This document shows, in pieces, positions 11,071 through 23,565 of a DNA stretch of 64,000 bases. Position numbers and translations under genes: made by a program. Each line of letters starts with the position of its first letter. The stretch's first letter is position 1. The notes under the pieces are model-generated. The model did not search any database. It was given only the letters and a program-made list of their open reading frames with translations, and was not told the origin of the DNA. Location: contig OY848927.1 in assembly GCA_963693285.1 (NCBI GenBank), positions 5,632,643 to 5,696,642 of the forward strand, given 5' to 3'. Source of the stretch: Xestospongia muta (taxonomy: Eukaryota > Porifera > Demospongiae > Haplosclerida > Petrosiidae).

Positions 11071-14000
11071 TTAACACTCTGTCATTCTTGTTGGAGGACG
11101 AGGGCAGAAATCAGTCAATTTGCATGGTAAACGGTCTGCAGTTTCATAATAGTGCTGCAAGATTTCAGGGACTGATTTAAAAGCAGGACCGTCGTCTATG
11201 CGATAAATTATTTGATTATCAGGGCCTTCATACTATAAAAATAGACAAGTCAAAACAATATTTTATCGCATACTTTCTCTGTGACTTACTGGCATGATTT
11301 GAAAGTTCTTTGGGACAGATTTTGCAAACATTGTTAAAACAAATGAATTTGGTACTGATGAGCTGTCTCGTACTAAAAATACTCTGTAAAGATAAAAAGA
11401 GTGACTCATTTCCTGTTTGTAGCTGAAGTGTCTTGAAAATGTATTAATACAGGAAGTGAACTTACCCATCTCTAGCTCCTGACTGTTCTAGTCTGCGGAT
11501 AGCTTCCTCTCTAGGTATAGATCCATGATACCAAGGATACTGAGAAAGGGAGTCTAAGGGTGGAGCTTCATTTTCATCGACTGGCGGAACCACAGGAGGC
11601 ATAGGATGTTCAAATGATGATTGTTGTTGGGGAGATGGTTTAGGCGCAGGTTTAGGAGGAGGCTTGGGACCTGGTTTTTGCGCTGGTTTAGGTGGAACAT
11701 GTGGTGTTGGTGTTTCCTGGTCGTCATGATCAATTTCATCTTCATGAGTCACTTGTTTGAACATCATTCCTTGAGCCTCTTTAGCTTCTTTTTCTCGCTG
11801 GTACTCCTCTCTTTTTTTATCAAGATGTTTCTCCAGTCTCATTCCTGAAAGAGAGTAGGCACGTTGTTCAGCACTTGCACCAGACGTCTGTGTTTCAGCA
11901 TCCTCCAATTTAAACTGCTTAATATGCGCTTTGTAATAGTTGTCGTAAAGGGTGTGGCCATATTTAGCTAGACGACAGCCAGCAAACCAAGAGATAAACT
12001 CATCTTCAGATTCAGCACACAATACTTTGATGTCCTTAGCTCCTGGAACCATTTGTTCTGGTTTGGGCTAAAAATAAATTCATTATAAATGAATAGTTTT
12101 TCTTTAATTTGATAACTAACCCTCAAACCAAAGCAGAAGTCAGTAGGTGCTTTCAACATTTTCTTGAAGTTCATACCACGATACAAATCATAGTCTTCGA
12201 ACTGTACAAGCATTTGGAGGTTCCTTGCCGTCTGTCAAAACACATGATAACATCATGACATCATGATACTGAGATCCCTGCCTACCTTGGCCTTTCCTTT
12301 TAGAGTCTGGTATAGCCCTGATGCACGTAAGATTACATAAATCTTCTTCCATTTGTTTTTGTAGCCATCTTTGAGATGAAGAAAACCCTCAATTTCAGGA
12401 ACACGAAGAGCTGATGTGAAATACTCTTGTACAAGAATCTTACGAGCTTTATCAGTACGGTCCTTGCTATCTTTCCCAATCATAGTACTTGTCAACAATG
12501 CAGGAAAGTATTTCTACAACAGAAAGACATGTATATTAGTTTGTAAGTTGTAACTAGTGTACTGATCTAGTTAAAGGAAATCTCATAACACATAAACCAC
12601 TGTGTTAATTTATATGTACATAAATTGAACTTGTGGTCAGATCACACATAAATATTAACACATACCACCGACTAAATTATGTGTAATAATAACACATTGT
12701 ATTATTTATAATGACAATGGCATTAAAAGAATGTTAACAATAACTCACTATAGGATCTGTGAATATTTCGTATTTCAAATCATTTCTACGAAAGAGAAAT
12801 TGATTGTTAGAGTCACGTGCCCAATGTGTGTAAATTTCCTCTACAAATTCATGATCTTCTAACTCGCGTTCTAAAAAATATGTATCTTTTTAGAGACAAG
12901 ACTCAGTGACAATGACATCTTACCCAGTCCAACATCTCCTAGTCGTTCTATTATTGTCCAGTTAGGGGACTCCTCAAAGTGGTTCTTTGTTACCAACAGA
13001 TAACAAACCACAGCTGATGTCATACCTTCTTCTACCACAACAGTCTTATTAGAGCCATCATTATTAAACACCTTTATAGCAACTTTACGCTTGCTAGCTA
13101 GTTTCATCTTTTCAAGAGCTATCTTCATTTTTTCCTCTTTCATTTTTGTAGCTACCTCTTCCTCAGAGAGTTGAGAATTTGATCTTAATTCTTCCTCTCT
13201 GGCCTCCAAACGTCTATCTACTTCCACTTTGGTAATCTCTTCACTTGCTCCAGTCAATTTTGGCTCATGAACAGGTGTTATATGAGGGGATTGAGGTCCA
13301 CCTAGACAGTGATGACATAATCATAATATCATAATAGAATATGAACTAATATGGTCATATATTAGACAATCTATTTGGTTAATGCATCCTTACAGAGTAC
13401 TTGTGTGCATATGATTCTGTTCAACAACAACAAATATTACAACTCTGTGTCATATTAGCTAAAACAAGATAGATTGTAGGCCAGATGCTCATAAGTATTG
13501 AAAAGTTGAATAATATACTCCAGTGTGTTGGTGGTATGTAATTAAGAGGTTTAGTAACAACATTGTGAATAGTATCACGTTTAACTTATCACTTCACCTT
13601 CTCCTGGTGGTGGGGGCATATCAAAATCAGGTTTTCCATCTGTGACATTAGTTTGTTCTCTCTGAATGGCAGGGCTACTTTCGGGTGGAGGGTTTAAGGG
13701 AGGAGGAATAGACTTCGTCTAGCATTAGAACAGATACAAATACTAAGTTCTCATAATATTAACACTTACAGGAGGTGGAACGATACCGTTCGATTTTGGG
13801 AGGGTAGGAGGAGGGTGTTGGTGCTGGTGATAAGGCAAAGGAGGTGGTTGCTGCTGCTCTACAGCAGATTGATGGGGATGTCGAGTAGGTGACACAAGTT
13901 GTATTGGGTTAGTTGGCATTTGAGTAGCTGCCATTTCTTGCATAGGATCAAACTCACAAAGATCTGTTAACAATGCATCTAAATCGGTATCCTTAAGACT

Positions 14001-14909
14001 CGCCTCTGGATTAAAACCCTGAGAAAATATCATTTAAAATGACTAAAATTATTTGTTACAATCGTTACCTGTATTGGTTTTTTCTCCTCCTTTTAAAAGA
14101 GAAATAAAAAAAATGCAAGGTAAGCACATATAATTATAAGAATATAACATACTCTTTGTAAACTGTTATAGGGTGTACCACCACCCAAGGGAGTACTACT
14201 CCCAGAAGAGGACCCTGATGCTGTACCAACAGTTGTTGGGACTCCAGGGATAGTACTTCTCTAAAAGGAACAGATTAAGTAACAGTAATGGTAGTGAGTG
14301 TCAACTTACTCTTGACAGTGAACCTGAATCAAGAAGAGCTGGGTTAGTGTTAGGTATTGATGCACTCCGTCCTGTGGGCTAGAGAGAGAGAGAGAGAGAG
14401 AAGCATATGTTTATTGTTTTTAGAAGTCAAACAATAAAAAGAACAATTCGTGTTGTCTAGTCTAAACAGCTCACCACAGCAAGTGACTCAAGATCTGCTA
14501 TAGCAGATGTAAGATCACCCAATAATGCATCAAAATCATCTCCGAAATCAACTCCACCCCCAGTCTTACTAGTTCCACCTGATACTCCTTTGGATTTGCT
14601 AAGAATTGCTTGACGATGGCTAGGATTAATGACTGCCATGCGATTGAGGGCACTTTCTGACAAGTTCCTAAAATGGTTCAAATTCTCGTATAACAAACCA
14701 TCATTGAAAAAAAACACAAAAACATCTTATCTAAACATTTGGGTGGTTTCTTTATCAACACACAACCACACACAAACACGAAATCTTTCATCATGATGAC
14801 TATTGACTAACCCTAGAGCTGCCACACTTGTGAATCCATTCTGTATAAATATAGGATGATAGTGCTCGCACCCCAAGTCTTTCAACCACTGCCGTACATC
14901 TTCTGCCAT
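11071..14909 (-). CDS. SAM-RA-PH-SH2 adaptor, Grb7/MRL related
   Basis: Multidomain signalling adaptor of 851 aa in 14 exons: 14812-14909, 14475-14667, 14310-14378, 14153-14260, 14069-14089, 13770-14018, 13598-13718, 12924-13301, 12749-12870, 12286-12513, 12121-12231, 11466-12067, 11290-11383, 11071-11232. Order: N-terminal SAM (VRQWLKDLGCEHY to SHRQAILSKSK); low-complexity and proline-rich region; charged helix; RA domain (VAIKVFNNDGSNKTVVVEEG); PH domain (GFLHLKDGYKNKWKKIYVIL to LAKYGHTLYDNY); proline-rich linker; and a C-terminal SH2 (YPWYHGSIPREEAIRRLE, GVFLVRDSS with the phosphotyrosine-binding Arg, NFQIMP). RA-PH resembles lamellipodin/RIAM/MIG-10, and RA-PH plus SH2 resembles Grb7/10/14. 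Neither is known to start with SAM. Exon 5 is a 21-nt microexon. Likely role is Ras-family GTPase to phosphotyrosine or actin coupling (inference). Confidence 0.88.
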
Positions 14910-15072
14910 AACTGGAGTAGAGAGAGAGAGTGTGTTTCAAATAGAGACAACTGTTTTCGCACTTTGCGGGAAGGGGCTATTATTGAGATGTGATCTTGTT
15001 CAAGTTAATATGGGGTACGAATTAATTCGGAAGGGGTCTGGTATGGACTATGAATATACTTATCTAAAATTG
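14910..15072. promoter_or_regulatory. Divergent promoter region, adaptor/LanC-like
   Basis: 163 bp between the adaptor ATG and the preferred LanC-like ATG. Earlier in-frame ATGs at 15010 and 15043 could shorten it. A short GA tract (14919-14931) is present. Confidence 0.4.
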
Positions 15073-16737
15073 ATGGCTGAAAAGGAGAGATATTTTTCAA
15101 ATCCTTGGTTAAAGGAAAGCTGTTGCCAATCTAAACAAACCAGAACCAAAGAAGATCCACTAGAAGTTAATTATAAACCATTTTTTTATTATTTCCTCTG
15201 CTATTATATCTCCTGTACAATAGATATTATATCATCTTAGATCACAAATTATAGCTGTTATTGATAAGGAACTACCTACAGTTGATCAGGAATATGAACA
15301 TAATAAAGACAACCAATCCATCTATACAGGCTCAGCTGGTAAATCTATCTACTTGTCTTGGTAGCTAGTATTATAATCTATTATCTTTAGGTGCTGCATT
15401 TCTGCATTTTCATTTAGCAAACACCATATATAAAACTGACTCAGAACGCAGGCAACATGAGTTATCTCTCTGTCTCAAATTACTAGAACCTTCGTTGATT
15501 CATTTAAAAACTCATCGAATCACATTCCTATGTGGAGCAGCAGGTCCTTTAGCATTAGCAGCTGTTGTCTACTTACAATTAGGCCAACAGACAAATGCAT
15601 CAACTTGTATTGAAAAGCTTAAAACTTTACATAGAGACCATACCAAAAGTAAATACTTACCTAGCGAGTTACTTTATGGTCACACTGGTTATCTCTACGC
15701 TTTGTTATTTGTTAATGCTTTTAATCCTGGAAGCATTGAAAACAGCCTAATAGAAGAGGTAGAGCTGACATTTAATGACAAAAGTGTTTTAGCTACATTT
15801 ATTGCAGATCTGTTCGTTGATACTATGTACTGGTCAAGCTGGTAGTGAGCCTCGTATATCATCACCATTGATGTATACTTGGCATGACAAACATTACTTA
15901 GGTGCTGCTCACGGTGTAGCTGGTATAATGACTGTCTTATTACAGGTATTTAGAGTGTAAATATAGTTATAATTCTAGTTTCCATTATAGGCAATACAGT
16001 ATGATGTCGTGTCCCATCATCTTGATATGATACGTGCTACTGTTGACTACCTCCTTTCATTGCAGCTACCATCGGGTAATTTTCCTTCCAGTTTAGAGTC
16101 TATTTCGAAAGATAGACTGGTACAATGGTGTCATGGTGCTCCGGGATTTGTACATGTCTTTGCATTAGCTCATAGAGTAAGTAAGACATCTGTTCTATAT
16201 CATAGGAAGTTGTAGGGTGTGCAATCAGGCGTGATCCTGGCTTTGCCACCTGCAATGGTCTCTTTATGCTTTCAGTTACAGTGGTTTTATAGGTATTTGG
16301 TGATAGTAAATATCTTGTAGCTGCTGAACAATGCGGAGATGTTGTCTGGCAACGAGGATTGTTATTAAAGGGATATGGTTTATGTCACGGTGTGGCTGGA
16401 AATGGATACGTATTTCTACAGTTATATCGGCTTACTGGTCATGGCTATCATCTTCATCGTGCTATAAAGGTAATGTGTATTAGTACGCACTACAATTTAT
16501 TTTAAGGTTTGTAGTTTTGTGAGTGGTGTTTAACAAGTAGTGAAAGGCAGTGTTCTGTTGCTGATGCGCCATATTCTTTGTTTGAAGGTACATTATATAC
16601 AATGTCATGGAATGTGTGTAAAATAGAATGTGTTTTTAGGTTTGGCAGGAAAACTGATTTTTATTGCAGACTTTTGCAATGATATTTTAGTCAGTCGTTT
16701 TCCAGCACTAGAATTGCCATCTCTCCAAAATATATAA
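15073..16737 (+). CDS. LanC-like protein (LANCL family)
   Basis: Eukaryotic LanC homologue. Family members are zinc proteins that add glutathione to dehydroamino acids in proteins. Eight exons: 15073-15165, 15224-15338, 15391-15758, 15808-15945, 15991-16176, 16293-16469, 16515-16587, 16640-16737, giving 415 aa, the usual size. Conserved pieces are ITFLCGAAGPLA, LLYGHTGYLYALLFVN, LGAAHGVAGI, WCHGAPG (zinc Cys), KGYGLCHGVAGN (zinc Cys-His) and SLFEGLAGKL. The start is chosen where MAEKERYFSNPW aligns with the family N terminus; in-frame ATGs at 15010 and 15043 would add 10-21 residues. Which of LANCL1, 2 or 3 it matches is not clear. Confidence 0.92.
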
Positions 16738-16836
16738 AATACTTCAAAATTAATTATTATTCATTAATCATTATTGAGTCTTTCTAATTAATGCGCATTG
16801 TTGGCGGTAAAACTCAAAAATAAACCACTCTATACA

Positions 16837-17669
16837 ATGGATTTGACAAGACAGCTAATTGCAGCAGCGAAAGTTCAAGACGAATGTCATCTCAATGGAG
16901 ACAAGTTGAATGACACGATAGCTCTTGTAAAATCGATCAAAGCAGAACATGAACAAAGTAACTGTACAATTCCACATCTTGTGACTTTATTGTTTGCAAA
17001 CTACTCTAGCATCACTGGTGCCATTGCAAAAAAGTTTAGATGAACTACACACTCAAAGAAAAGTCTTCCAACAATGTATGTGTGTAATATACTAGTTGTA
17101 ATAGATGATATCTTTATACCAGTTGTAGAGGATGTTGTTAAAATGAGAGAAGAGAAGAACCAGATTGCTGTTGTAGCGGAAGGTACAGATATTATATACA
17201 ATACAAACTTTAGATAATGCATTTATTTAGCTGAGTCTAAACAATTATCTAATGGAGAAGAGTATATTCAACTTAGAGAAATGTTCCAATTGTGTTGTGG
17301 ACTTGACTTTAAAATTACAGATGGTCAGTATTTAAGTGGGTGTGGTTTTATGTATGTTCTTATAAATTTAGATAATGCAATTTCATTGACTTTTTCAAAT
17401 GTTGATCCCAATGACCCTTTGAGACAATTCTCAGTGACTGTTGACCTTAAAAATGATGGTGACTTTACCAGCTCCTCCTTGTGGACATGTAAGTTATTAA
17501 CCTGTATCAATATTGGCTGTGTATCACATGTGTATATATAGTAGTGAATGCTGAACCAAATATTGAGGAGTTACCCCAACTTATAACACAACTTAACAAA
17601 ACTAACAATTTTCACATGTTTTGTGAACAATTGAGAAAGTTATTTCAACAGCTGTGTACTTTACAATAA
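16837..17669 (+). CDS. SPC25: Kinetochore protein SPC25 (NDC80 complex)
   Basis: Subunit of the NDC80 complex that binds inner kinetochore proteins through its RWD-like globular head. Six exons (16837-16957, 17010-17075, 17123-17182, 17231-17323, 17372-17488, 17542-17669) give 194 aa. The N-terminal half is coiled coil (LDELHTQRKVFQQ, VKMREEKNQIAVVAE). The C-terminal head has GLDFKI, ISLTFSNVDPNDP, FSVTVDL and KTNNFHMFCEQLRKLF, matching the family's TNID.KDP and NF..F...VRK.F pattern. The first intron (16958-17009) must be removed to keep the frame, because reading on gives a stop at 17043. It is slightly shorter than vertebrate SPC25 (about 224 aa), mainly in the coil. Confidence 0.85.
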
Positions 17670-17790
17670 AATGTACCTAATGTTTATGGTAACATTTATT
17701 TTAAATCCTAAATATACACTAATAATGAAATATCAAAAATCAAAACAGCAACAACAAATAAAGTTATTATTATCAAAATTATAGTATTTT

Positions 17791-19155
17791 TTATATCTTC
17801 TCGTAACTTCCACGCTTATAGCAAGGACTGATAGTAAACATACAACCATCCTATAATATGTATCACATGACAATCACATGATAAGAAGACTACCTTGATA
17901 AGAAAAGGCAAAGCCTTCCAGAATCCTAAATTTGGAATAATTTCCACACCACGTGCACCTTTGACAAAATACATGATGAGAGCTCCCACAATGAAATAAA
18001 TGATAAGAGCAACCATAGCACTTAATAGAGAGAAAATAGAGTAAATGAAATCCATTATAGAACTTGAAACACTTACAGAAGTATTAGTGTTAGTCCAATA
18101 GCACCAACAATGTTACCTGAAGAGGTTTTTATCTGAAGATTAAAATACTAGAAAAGAACATTAAATAGTGTAAATGTGTTATTAATAACATACAAATGTG
18201 TTAGCATTTGTGTCTTCATGATCATAGCTAAGTTGAGTTGAACTAAAATGATCACTTTCCTTTATAGTAATTTGACTTTGTCTGTAAATATGATGATCAT
18301 ATTACAATGAGATGAAGAGACATCAGGTTTACCTGTGGGTACCATCACCTGGAGTTATTCCATTAGCAAAACTAACAGTAACAGTAAATGGTTTTGTAGA
18401 TACCAGAGACCAGTTAAAAGAGTTAATAGAACCAAGATTAAATTGTTTATGTATTGATATTTGACAAATCTAGAAAGATCAAAGAAGGAGCCATTACAAA
18501 GTTAGTGATAGTAGGCTCTATGCCAAATGGGAATTAATATACTGAATACAGGACACTAATTTTATTTAAATATTTCCAATTGAAGCACATCATCCCATAA
18601 CCACTAGTCTGAAAGAGGAGGGGTTACACATAAAGAAAAGAGGGTCACACACATACATATCAAACTAATTCTGCTGTACTTCTAGTAGTCTCATGACAAG
18701 CTATGTAAGTATAAAGATTAACTGTTTGTAATACTATTATATTTAATGGCTATTGTGATAAAAGAATACAAACACATATTAATTTATATCTGTATGTGCA
18801 ATAGAACAAGTTTAGTACAAGTGTCTCTCTATCCAAAGGGACAGTCACATTACAACTTACTGCAGCATCATTAGCTTGGCCACAATCAACAGCTTTACAA
18901 GGGTTTATAGAGAAATTGTATTTACCTGCTTCATCAACATTATCAGGTATCAATACTCTGTATTAAACATTATAAATAACAATTAATAATTATCATTGCA
19001 TGTCCTCACGGAAGTCCCAGCACTTTAGAAAGGTCAACATTTTTTCCTCCACATTTTGCTTTACAAGGATCATTTGTAGTAATCTGACAGCCATCACCAA
19101 CTGTTAACTGATATAGAATAAGAACACACAGTACAGAGGAGAAAAGGGTAGCCAT
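17791..19155 (-). CDS. Receptor-array copy A: CD-MPR-like type I membrane protein
   Basis: Seven exons (19010-19155, 18861-18957, 18333-18469, 18194-18281, 18077-18147, 17894-18020, 17791-17850) give 241 aa. Signal peptide MATLFSSVLCVLILY; a cysteine-containing luminal domain (DPCKAKCGGKNVDL, INPCKAVDCG); a transmembrane helix (VALIIYFIVGALIMYF); then a short tail with GARGVEIIPNLGFW and KDGCMFTISPCYKR. That juxtamembrane-tail pattern resembles the cation-dependent mannose-6-phosphate receptor (GAKGMEQFPHLAFW in human) and, more loosely, the Atg27 family. The inferred role is cargo sorting in Golgi/endosomes; ligand unknown. It belongs with copy D (MATLF subfamily). Introns 2 of A and D (from 18470 and 22791) are also alike. 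Confidence 0.8.
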
Positions 19156-19259
19156 CTTGATTTATATCAAAATCATGTGATCTGTTCACACCCACTTATT
19201 TCATTAGTAATAAACACATAATAACTTTTAATAACTTGTACATTTCTTCATAATAACTT

Positions 19260-20458
19260 CTACAGTTCCTCATAAGAGTCCTTTCTTTTATAACAAGGAC
19301 TGATTACAAACAGACATCCATCCTATATTGTAGAACACACAGTAATTATTATATTAATTAATATATTCTTACTTTAATTAGGAATGGTAAATTAAGCCAA
19401 AAAAAGACATGAGGAATAATTTCTTTTCCTTGAGCTCCTTTATGATACTTCATTATTAACATACCCACTATAAAATAGGTCACTACACCTATTATAAACC
19501 TAAATATATCATAGTATAACACACTATATAATATAATATACTACATATAATACATATATAATACATATATAATACACTATATAATACATATATAATATAC
19601 TACATATAATATACTACATATAATACACTACATATATAATTATTATACATACATGGCAATCAGTACAACTCCTATGATACCATCAGGTGTAGATGAGTGA
19701 TGATGTCCTTGTACACAATTTAGTTGTCCAACACAATTCCCCATCACTTGAAATAACTAGTTATAAAGTAAATGTTACATCTTATCATGAAATGTGTGTG
19801 TATTATACTCTTACATATAAAGTATTCCCATCATAATTTAAAAATTTAATTTCAGTCTGTTCATTACTGGTTTGATTAAAGACAAACTGAGATTGCCTGA
19901 AAAACATTAAAAGATCTTTGGTACTATTGTAAGTAATATACTTACGTAGGGTCTTCATCAACAGGGTCTCCTCCTTGATATATTATTGTGAACTGATAAG
20001 GATCAGTATTGACTAAATTCCATATAACAACATGACTATTAACTTCACCACAACTATATATATTCTTATTTTGATCATTATCTGTTAAACAAACCTGTAA
20101 TTATGTAATCATGTAGTCAGTTTATTATCAGTGAAATATACTTACAGCACTTAGTGTATCATCAGATTCTTTACATTTATGACCACAAAGACTAATATTA
20201 AAGTGACCATTGACATTTGAGGCTGTTGATTCAATATGATACCTACATATATATATATACATTATAATATCATTCTAAAGTAACATACGGATATGACACT
20301 ATAGTTGATATATCAAGTTCTATAGTACTTCCTTTGTATTGACAAGTTGCTTTACAGAAATCACCATCATGTATTTGACAGTTCCCTTCATCAGATTGAG
20401 AGTAAACTGTCTTCAATAGAAGAACCAACAATAAGAACACACTATAGACTTGAGACAT
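19260..20458 (-). CDS. Receptor-array copy B: CD-MPR-like membrane protein
   Basis: Seven exons (20289-20458, 20146-20242, 19946-20094, 19815-19896, 19653-19756, 19373-19499, 19260-19322) give 263 aa. Signal peptide MSQVYSVFLLLVLLLKTVYS; luminal part with CQIHDGDFCKATCQYKG, SLCGHKCKESDD, IIYQGGDP (human CD-MPR has IYKGGDE) and LYLFQVMGNCVGQLNC; a transmembrane helix (FIIGVVTYFIVGMLIM); and a tail with GAQGKEIIPHVFFW plus KDGCLFVISPCYKR. Of the human M6P contact residues, the Tyr in LYLFQ appears matched, but an obvious counterpart of Arg111 is not, so mannose-6-phosphate binding is doubtful. Intron phases (2-0-2-0-2-0) are the same in A, B, C and F. Exon 1 is nearly identical to C and E. Confidence 0.8.
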
Positions 20459-20662
20459 TGTTCTCTGACCTCACAGTAGATTCTCTGACCTCACAGTAGG
20501 TTCTCTGACTACAGTAGATTTCTTTGACTACACTGGTGCCAAGGTGTTATGGATTATCAAAACTTAGTCTTGTGACATAATGATTATAATTACTTCACAT
20601 ATGATACATTACTATGAAAAATAACAACAATAGTCGAGATATAATCAGTGATATTAGAGTGT

Positions 20663-21945
20663 TCAGAGTTTCTCATAATAGTTGTTTCTTTTATAACAAG
20701 GACTGATTACAAACAGACATCCATCCTATATTGTAGAACATACAGTAATTATTATATTAATTAATATATTCTTACTTTAATTAGGAATGGTAAATCAAGC
20801 CAAAAAAAGACATGAGGAATAATTTCTTTTCCTTGAGCTCCTTTATGATACTTCATTATTAACATACCCACTATAAAATAGGTCACTACACCTATTATAA
20901 ACCTAAATATATCATAATATAACACACTATACAATATAATATACTACATATAATACACTATATAATATAATATACAACATATATAATACACTACATAATA
21001 TAATATACAACATATATAATACACTATATAATATAATACACCACATATAACACACTACATATATAATACACTACATATAATACATATATAATACACTATA
21101 TAATATAATATACTATATATTATAATTATTATACATACATAACAATAAGTACAAGTCCTATGGTGCCATCAGGTGTAGATGAGTGATGTCTTTCTACACA
21201 ATTTACTTGTCCAACACATTTTCCCGTCACTTGAAATGACTACAATTGTGTAAAATAACACAGAGTGTGTGTGTGTGTGTGTATTACACTCTTACATATA
21301 TAGTAACCCCATTGTAATTTGAAAATGTAATATCAGTCTGTTCGTTATTGGTTTGACTAAAGGTAAACTGAGATTGCCTGAAAAAAACATTAGAAGAAGA
21401 TCTTTAGGACTATTGCAAGTAATATAATTACCTGGGGTTTATTGTATTAACAGGATCACCTCCTTCATATACTATTGTGAACTGATAAGGATCAGTATTG
21501 TCTAAATTCCATTTAATAAGATTATTCATTTCACCACAACTAACTATTTTGTTATTTTGATCAGTATCTGTTAAACAAACCTGTAATTATGTAATCATTA
21601 ATCAGTTTATTATCAGTGAAATATACTTACAGCACTTGGTGTATCATCAGATTCTCTACATTTATAACCACAAAGATTAATATCAAAGTAACCATTGACA
21701 TTTGAAGCAGTTGATACAATATGATATCTACATATATATATATATACATTATAATATCATTCTAAACTAACATACGGATATGACACTATAGTTGATATAT
21801 CAAGTTCTATAGTACTTCCTTTGTATTGACAAGTTGCTTTACAGAAATCACCATCATGTATTTGACAGTTCCCTTCATCAGATTGAGAGTAAACTGTCTT
21901 CAATAGAAGAACCAACAACAGGAACACACTATAGACTTGAGACAT
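20663..21945 (-). CDS. Receptor-array copy C: CD-MPR-like membrane protein
   Basis: Seven exons (21776-21945, 21631-21727, 21432-21580, 21296-21377, 21139-21239, 20776-20902, 20663-20725) give 262 aa. Close paralog of B: the signal peptide and first luminal exon differ by a few bases, and the membrane and tail exons are almost identical at DNA level, which points to a recent duplication or gene conversion. Luminal exons have diverged more (VCLTDTDQNNKIVSCGEMNN versus VCLTDNDQNKNIYSCGEVNS), as does the end of the tail (NNYYEKL). Intron 5 (20903-21138) is an AT-rich array of ACTACATATAATAC-like units, as in B. The in-frame ATG at 21945 is the same start as in B and E. Confidence 0.8.
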
Positions 21946-22415
21946 TGTTCTCCAATAAACGATAGGAGGAGTTATTGACTGTCAGTCTTATGACATCAAA
22001 GTTGTTTAATTTAAATAATTGATATCCTCTAAGATTATCGGGTACCAGAAACCCATAGCAATGCTTTGGAGAAATGTTTAATTATATTCATAACGTGATT
22101 AATATTTGTTATTCAATTGTCAAGAACTTCTAGTTAACAGTGGGAGGAGTTATTGACTGTCAGTGTTGTGACATCATTAGTTTATTAATACTAGTTATTA
22201 ATTATTAAATTTAAAATATTACCATCTTAAAGTAGTCAAAACAATTAATTTTAAATCAAAAAATCATTACAAAAACCAAAACTCAATAAGATAAGTAATT
22301 AACACAACTAGTAATTAAATTAATGTGACTTTGTTTACTGCCTTGATCATTATATAATGTGGAGGTGTTGTAATAATTTATTAGCAAGAACATTAGTTAT
22401 TAGGATTTGGTCAAG
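21946..22415. other. Spacer between array copies D and C
   Basis: No gene is seen. It contains a block (about 22048-22110) also found upstream of copy E (about 25525-25595), sharing ATAGCAATGCTTT and TTTAATTATATTCATA. So the 5' flank was duplicated together with the gene. Confidence 0.6.
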
Positions 22416-23535
22416 TTATGGAGACAAGGACTTGAGTGTCCTCACTTTAAGAGTGAAGTACTATAAAATAACCATTATTATAATAATGTAAATGTGTTAG
22501 TAATAACATACATATGTGTTAGTAGTCATCTCTTCATGATCATAAGTAAGTTGAGTTGAATTAACATCATTACTTTCCTTTATAGTAATTTGACTTTGTC
22601 TGTAAATATAATGATCATATTACAATGATATGAAGAGACATCAGGTTTACCTGAAAATGCCATCACCATGAGTTATTCCATTACCAAACCTAAGAGCAAC
22701 AGTAAATGGTTTTGTAGATACCAGAGACCAGTTAAAAGAGTTAATAGAACCAAGATTAAATTGTTTATTATGTATTGATATTTCACAAACCTGGAATATG
22801 ATCAAAGAAGGAGCCATTACAAAGTTAGTAACAGTAGGTTTCTCACCAAATGATAATTAATATACTAAGGACAAGACATTAATTCTTAAGGTTAGTAATA
22901 AGAGGCTGTACTTCAATAAGAATTAATATACTTAGGACAATAATTCTTTAAATGTTTACAATTGAAGCACATCATCCCATAACCACTAGTCTGAAAGAGG
23001 AGGGGTCACACATAAAGAAAGGAAGGTCACACATACATATCAAACTAATTCTGCTGTACTTCTAGTAGTTTCATGACAAGCTATGTAAGTATAAAGATTA
23101 ACTGTTTGTAATACTATTATATTTAATGGCTATTGTGATAAAAGAATACAAACACATATTAATTTATATCTGTATGTGCAATAGAACAAGTTTAGTACAG
23201 GTGTCTCTCTATCCAAAGGGACAGTCACATTATAACTTACTGCAGCAGGGTTATCTGAGTTACAATCAACACCTTTACAAGGGTTTATAGAATAATTGTA
23301 TTTATTTCCTTGCTCATCAGCAATATTAGCTATCGTGAACCTGTATTAAACATTATAAATAACAATTAATAATTATCACTACATGTTCTCACGGATATTT
23401 CAGCATGTGAGAAAGGTCAACATTTTTTCCACCACATTTTGCTTTACAAGGATCGTTTGTAGACTGACAACCATTACCAGCTGTTAACTGAAATAGACTA
23501 AGAACACACAGTACAGAGGCGAAAAGGGTAGCCAT
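22416..23535 (-). CDS. Receptor-array copy D: tailless, possibly secreted paralog
   Basis: Five exons (23393-23535, 23241-23340, 22651-22790, 22512-22599, 22416-22460) give 171 aa. Exons 1-4 are homologous to copy A and keep frame and splice phases: signal peptide MATLFASVLCVLSLF, DPCKAKCGGKNVDL, INPCKGVDCNSD. Exon 5 starts like copy A's (YFTLKVRT against YFNLQIKT) but reaches a TAA after 14 residues. No transmembrane or tail exons follow before copy C. The product would be a soluble luminal domain. It may instead be an early-stage pseudogene; no other break is seen in exons 1-4. Exon 5 is inferred from an acceptor and homology only. Confidence 0.6.
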
Positions 23536-23565
23536 CTTTTTCAATCATGTGATCTTTACACCCAC

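Noticed and set aside
14932..15072. N-terminal extension MFQIETTVFALCGK of the LanC-like protein
   Set aside because: No resemblance to the family; the first codon of that frame is not ATG, and MAEKERYFSNPW fits the family start.
15759..15807. Frameshift in the LanC-like gene (open frame ends MYWSSW)
   Set aside because: A 49-bp GT-AG intron restores the family sequence ICSLILCTG; no mutation is needed.
16958..17043. SPC25 truncated after AIAKKFR
   Set aside because: Intron 16958-17009 restores the coiled coil LDELHTQRKVFQQ and joins to the globular domain in frame.
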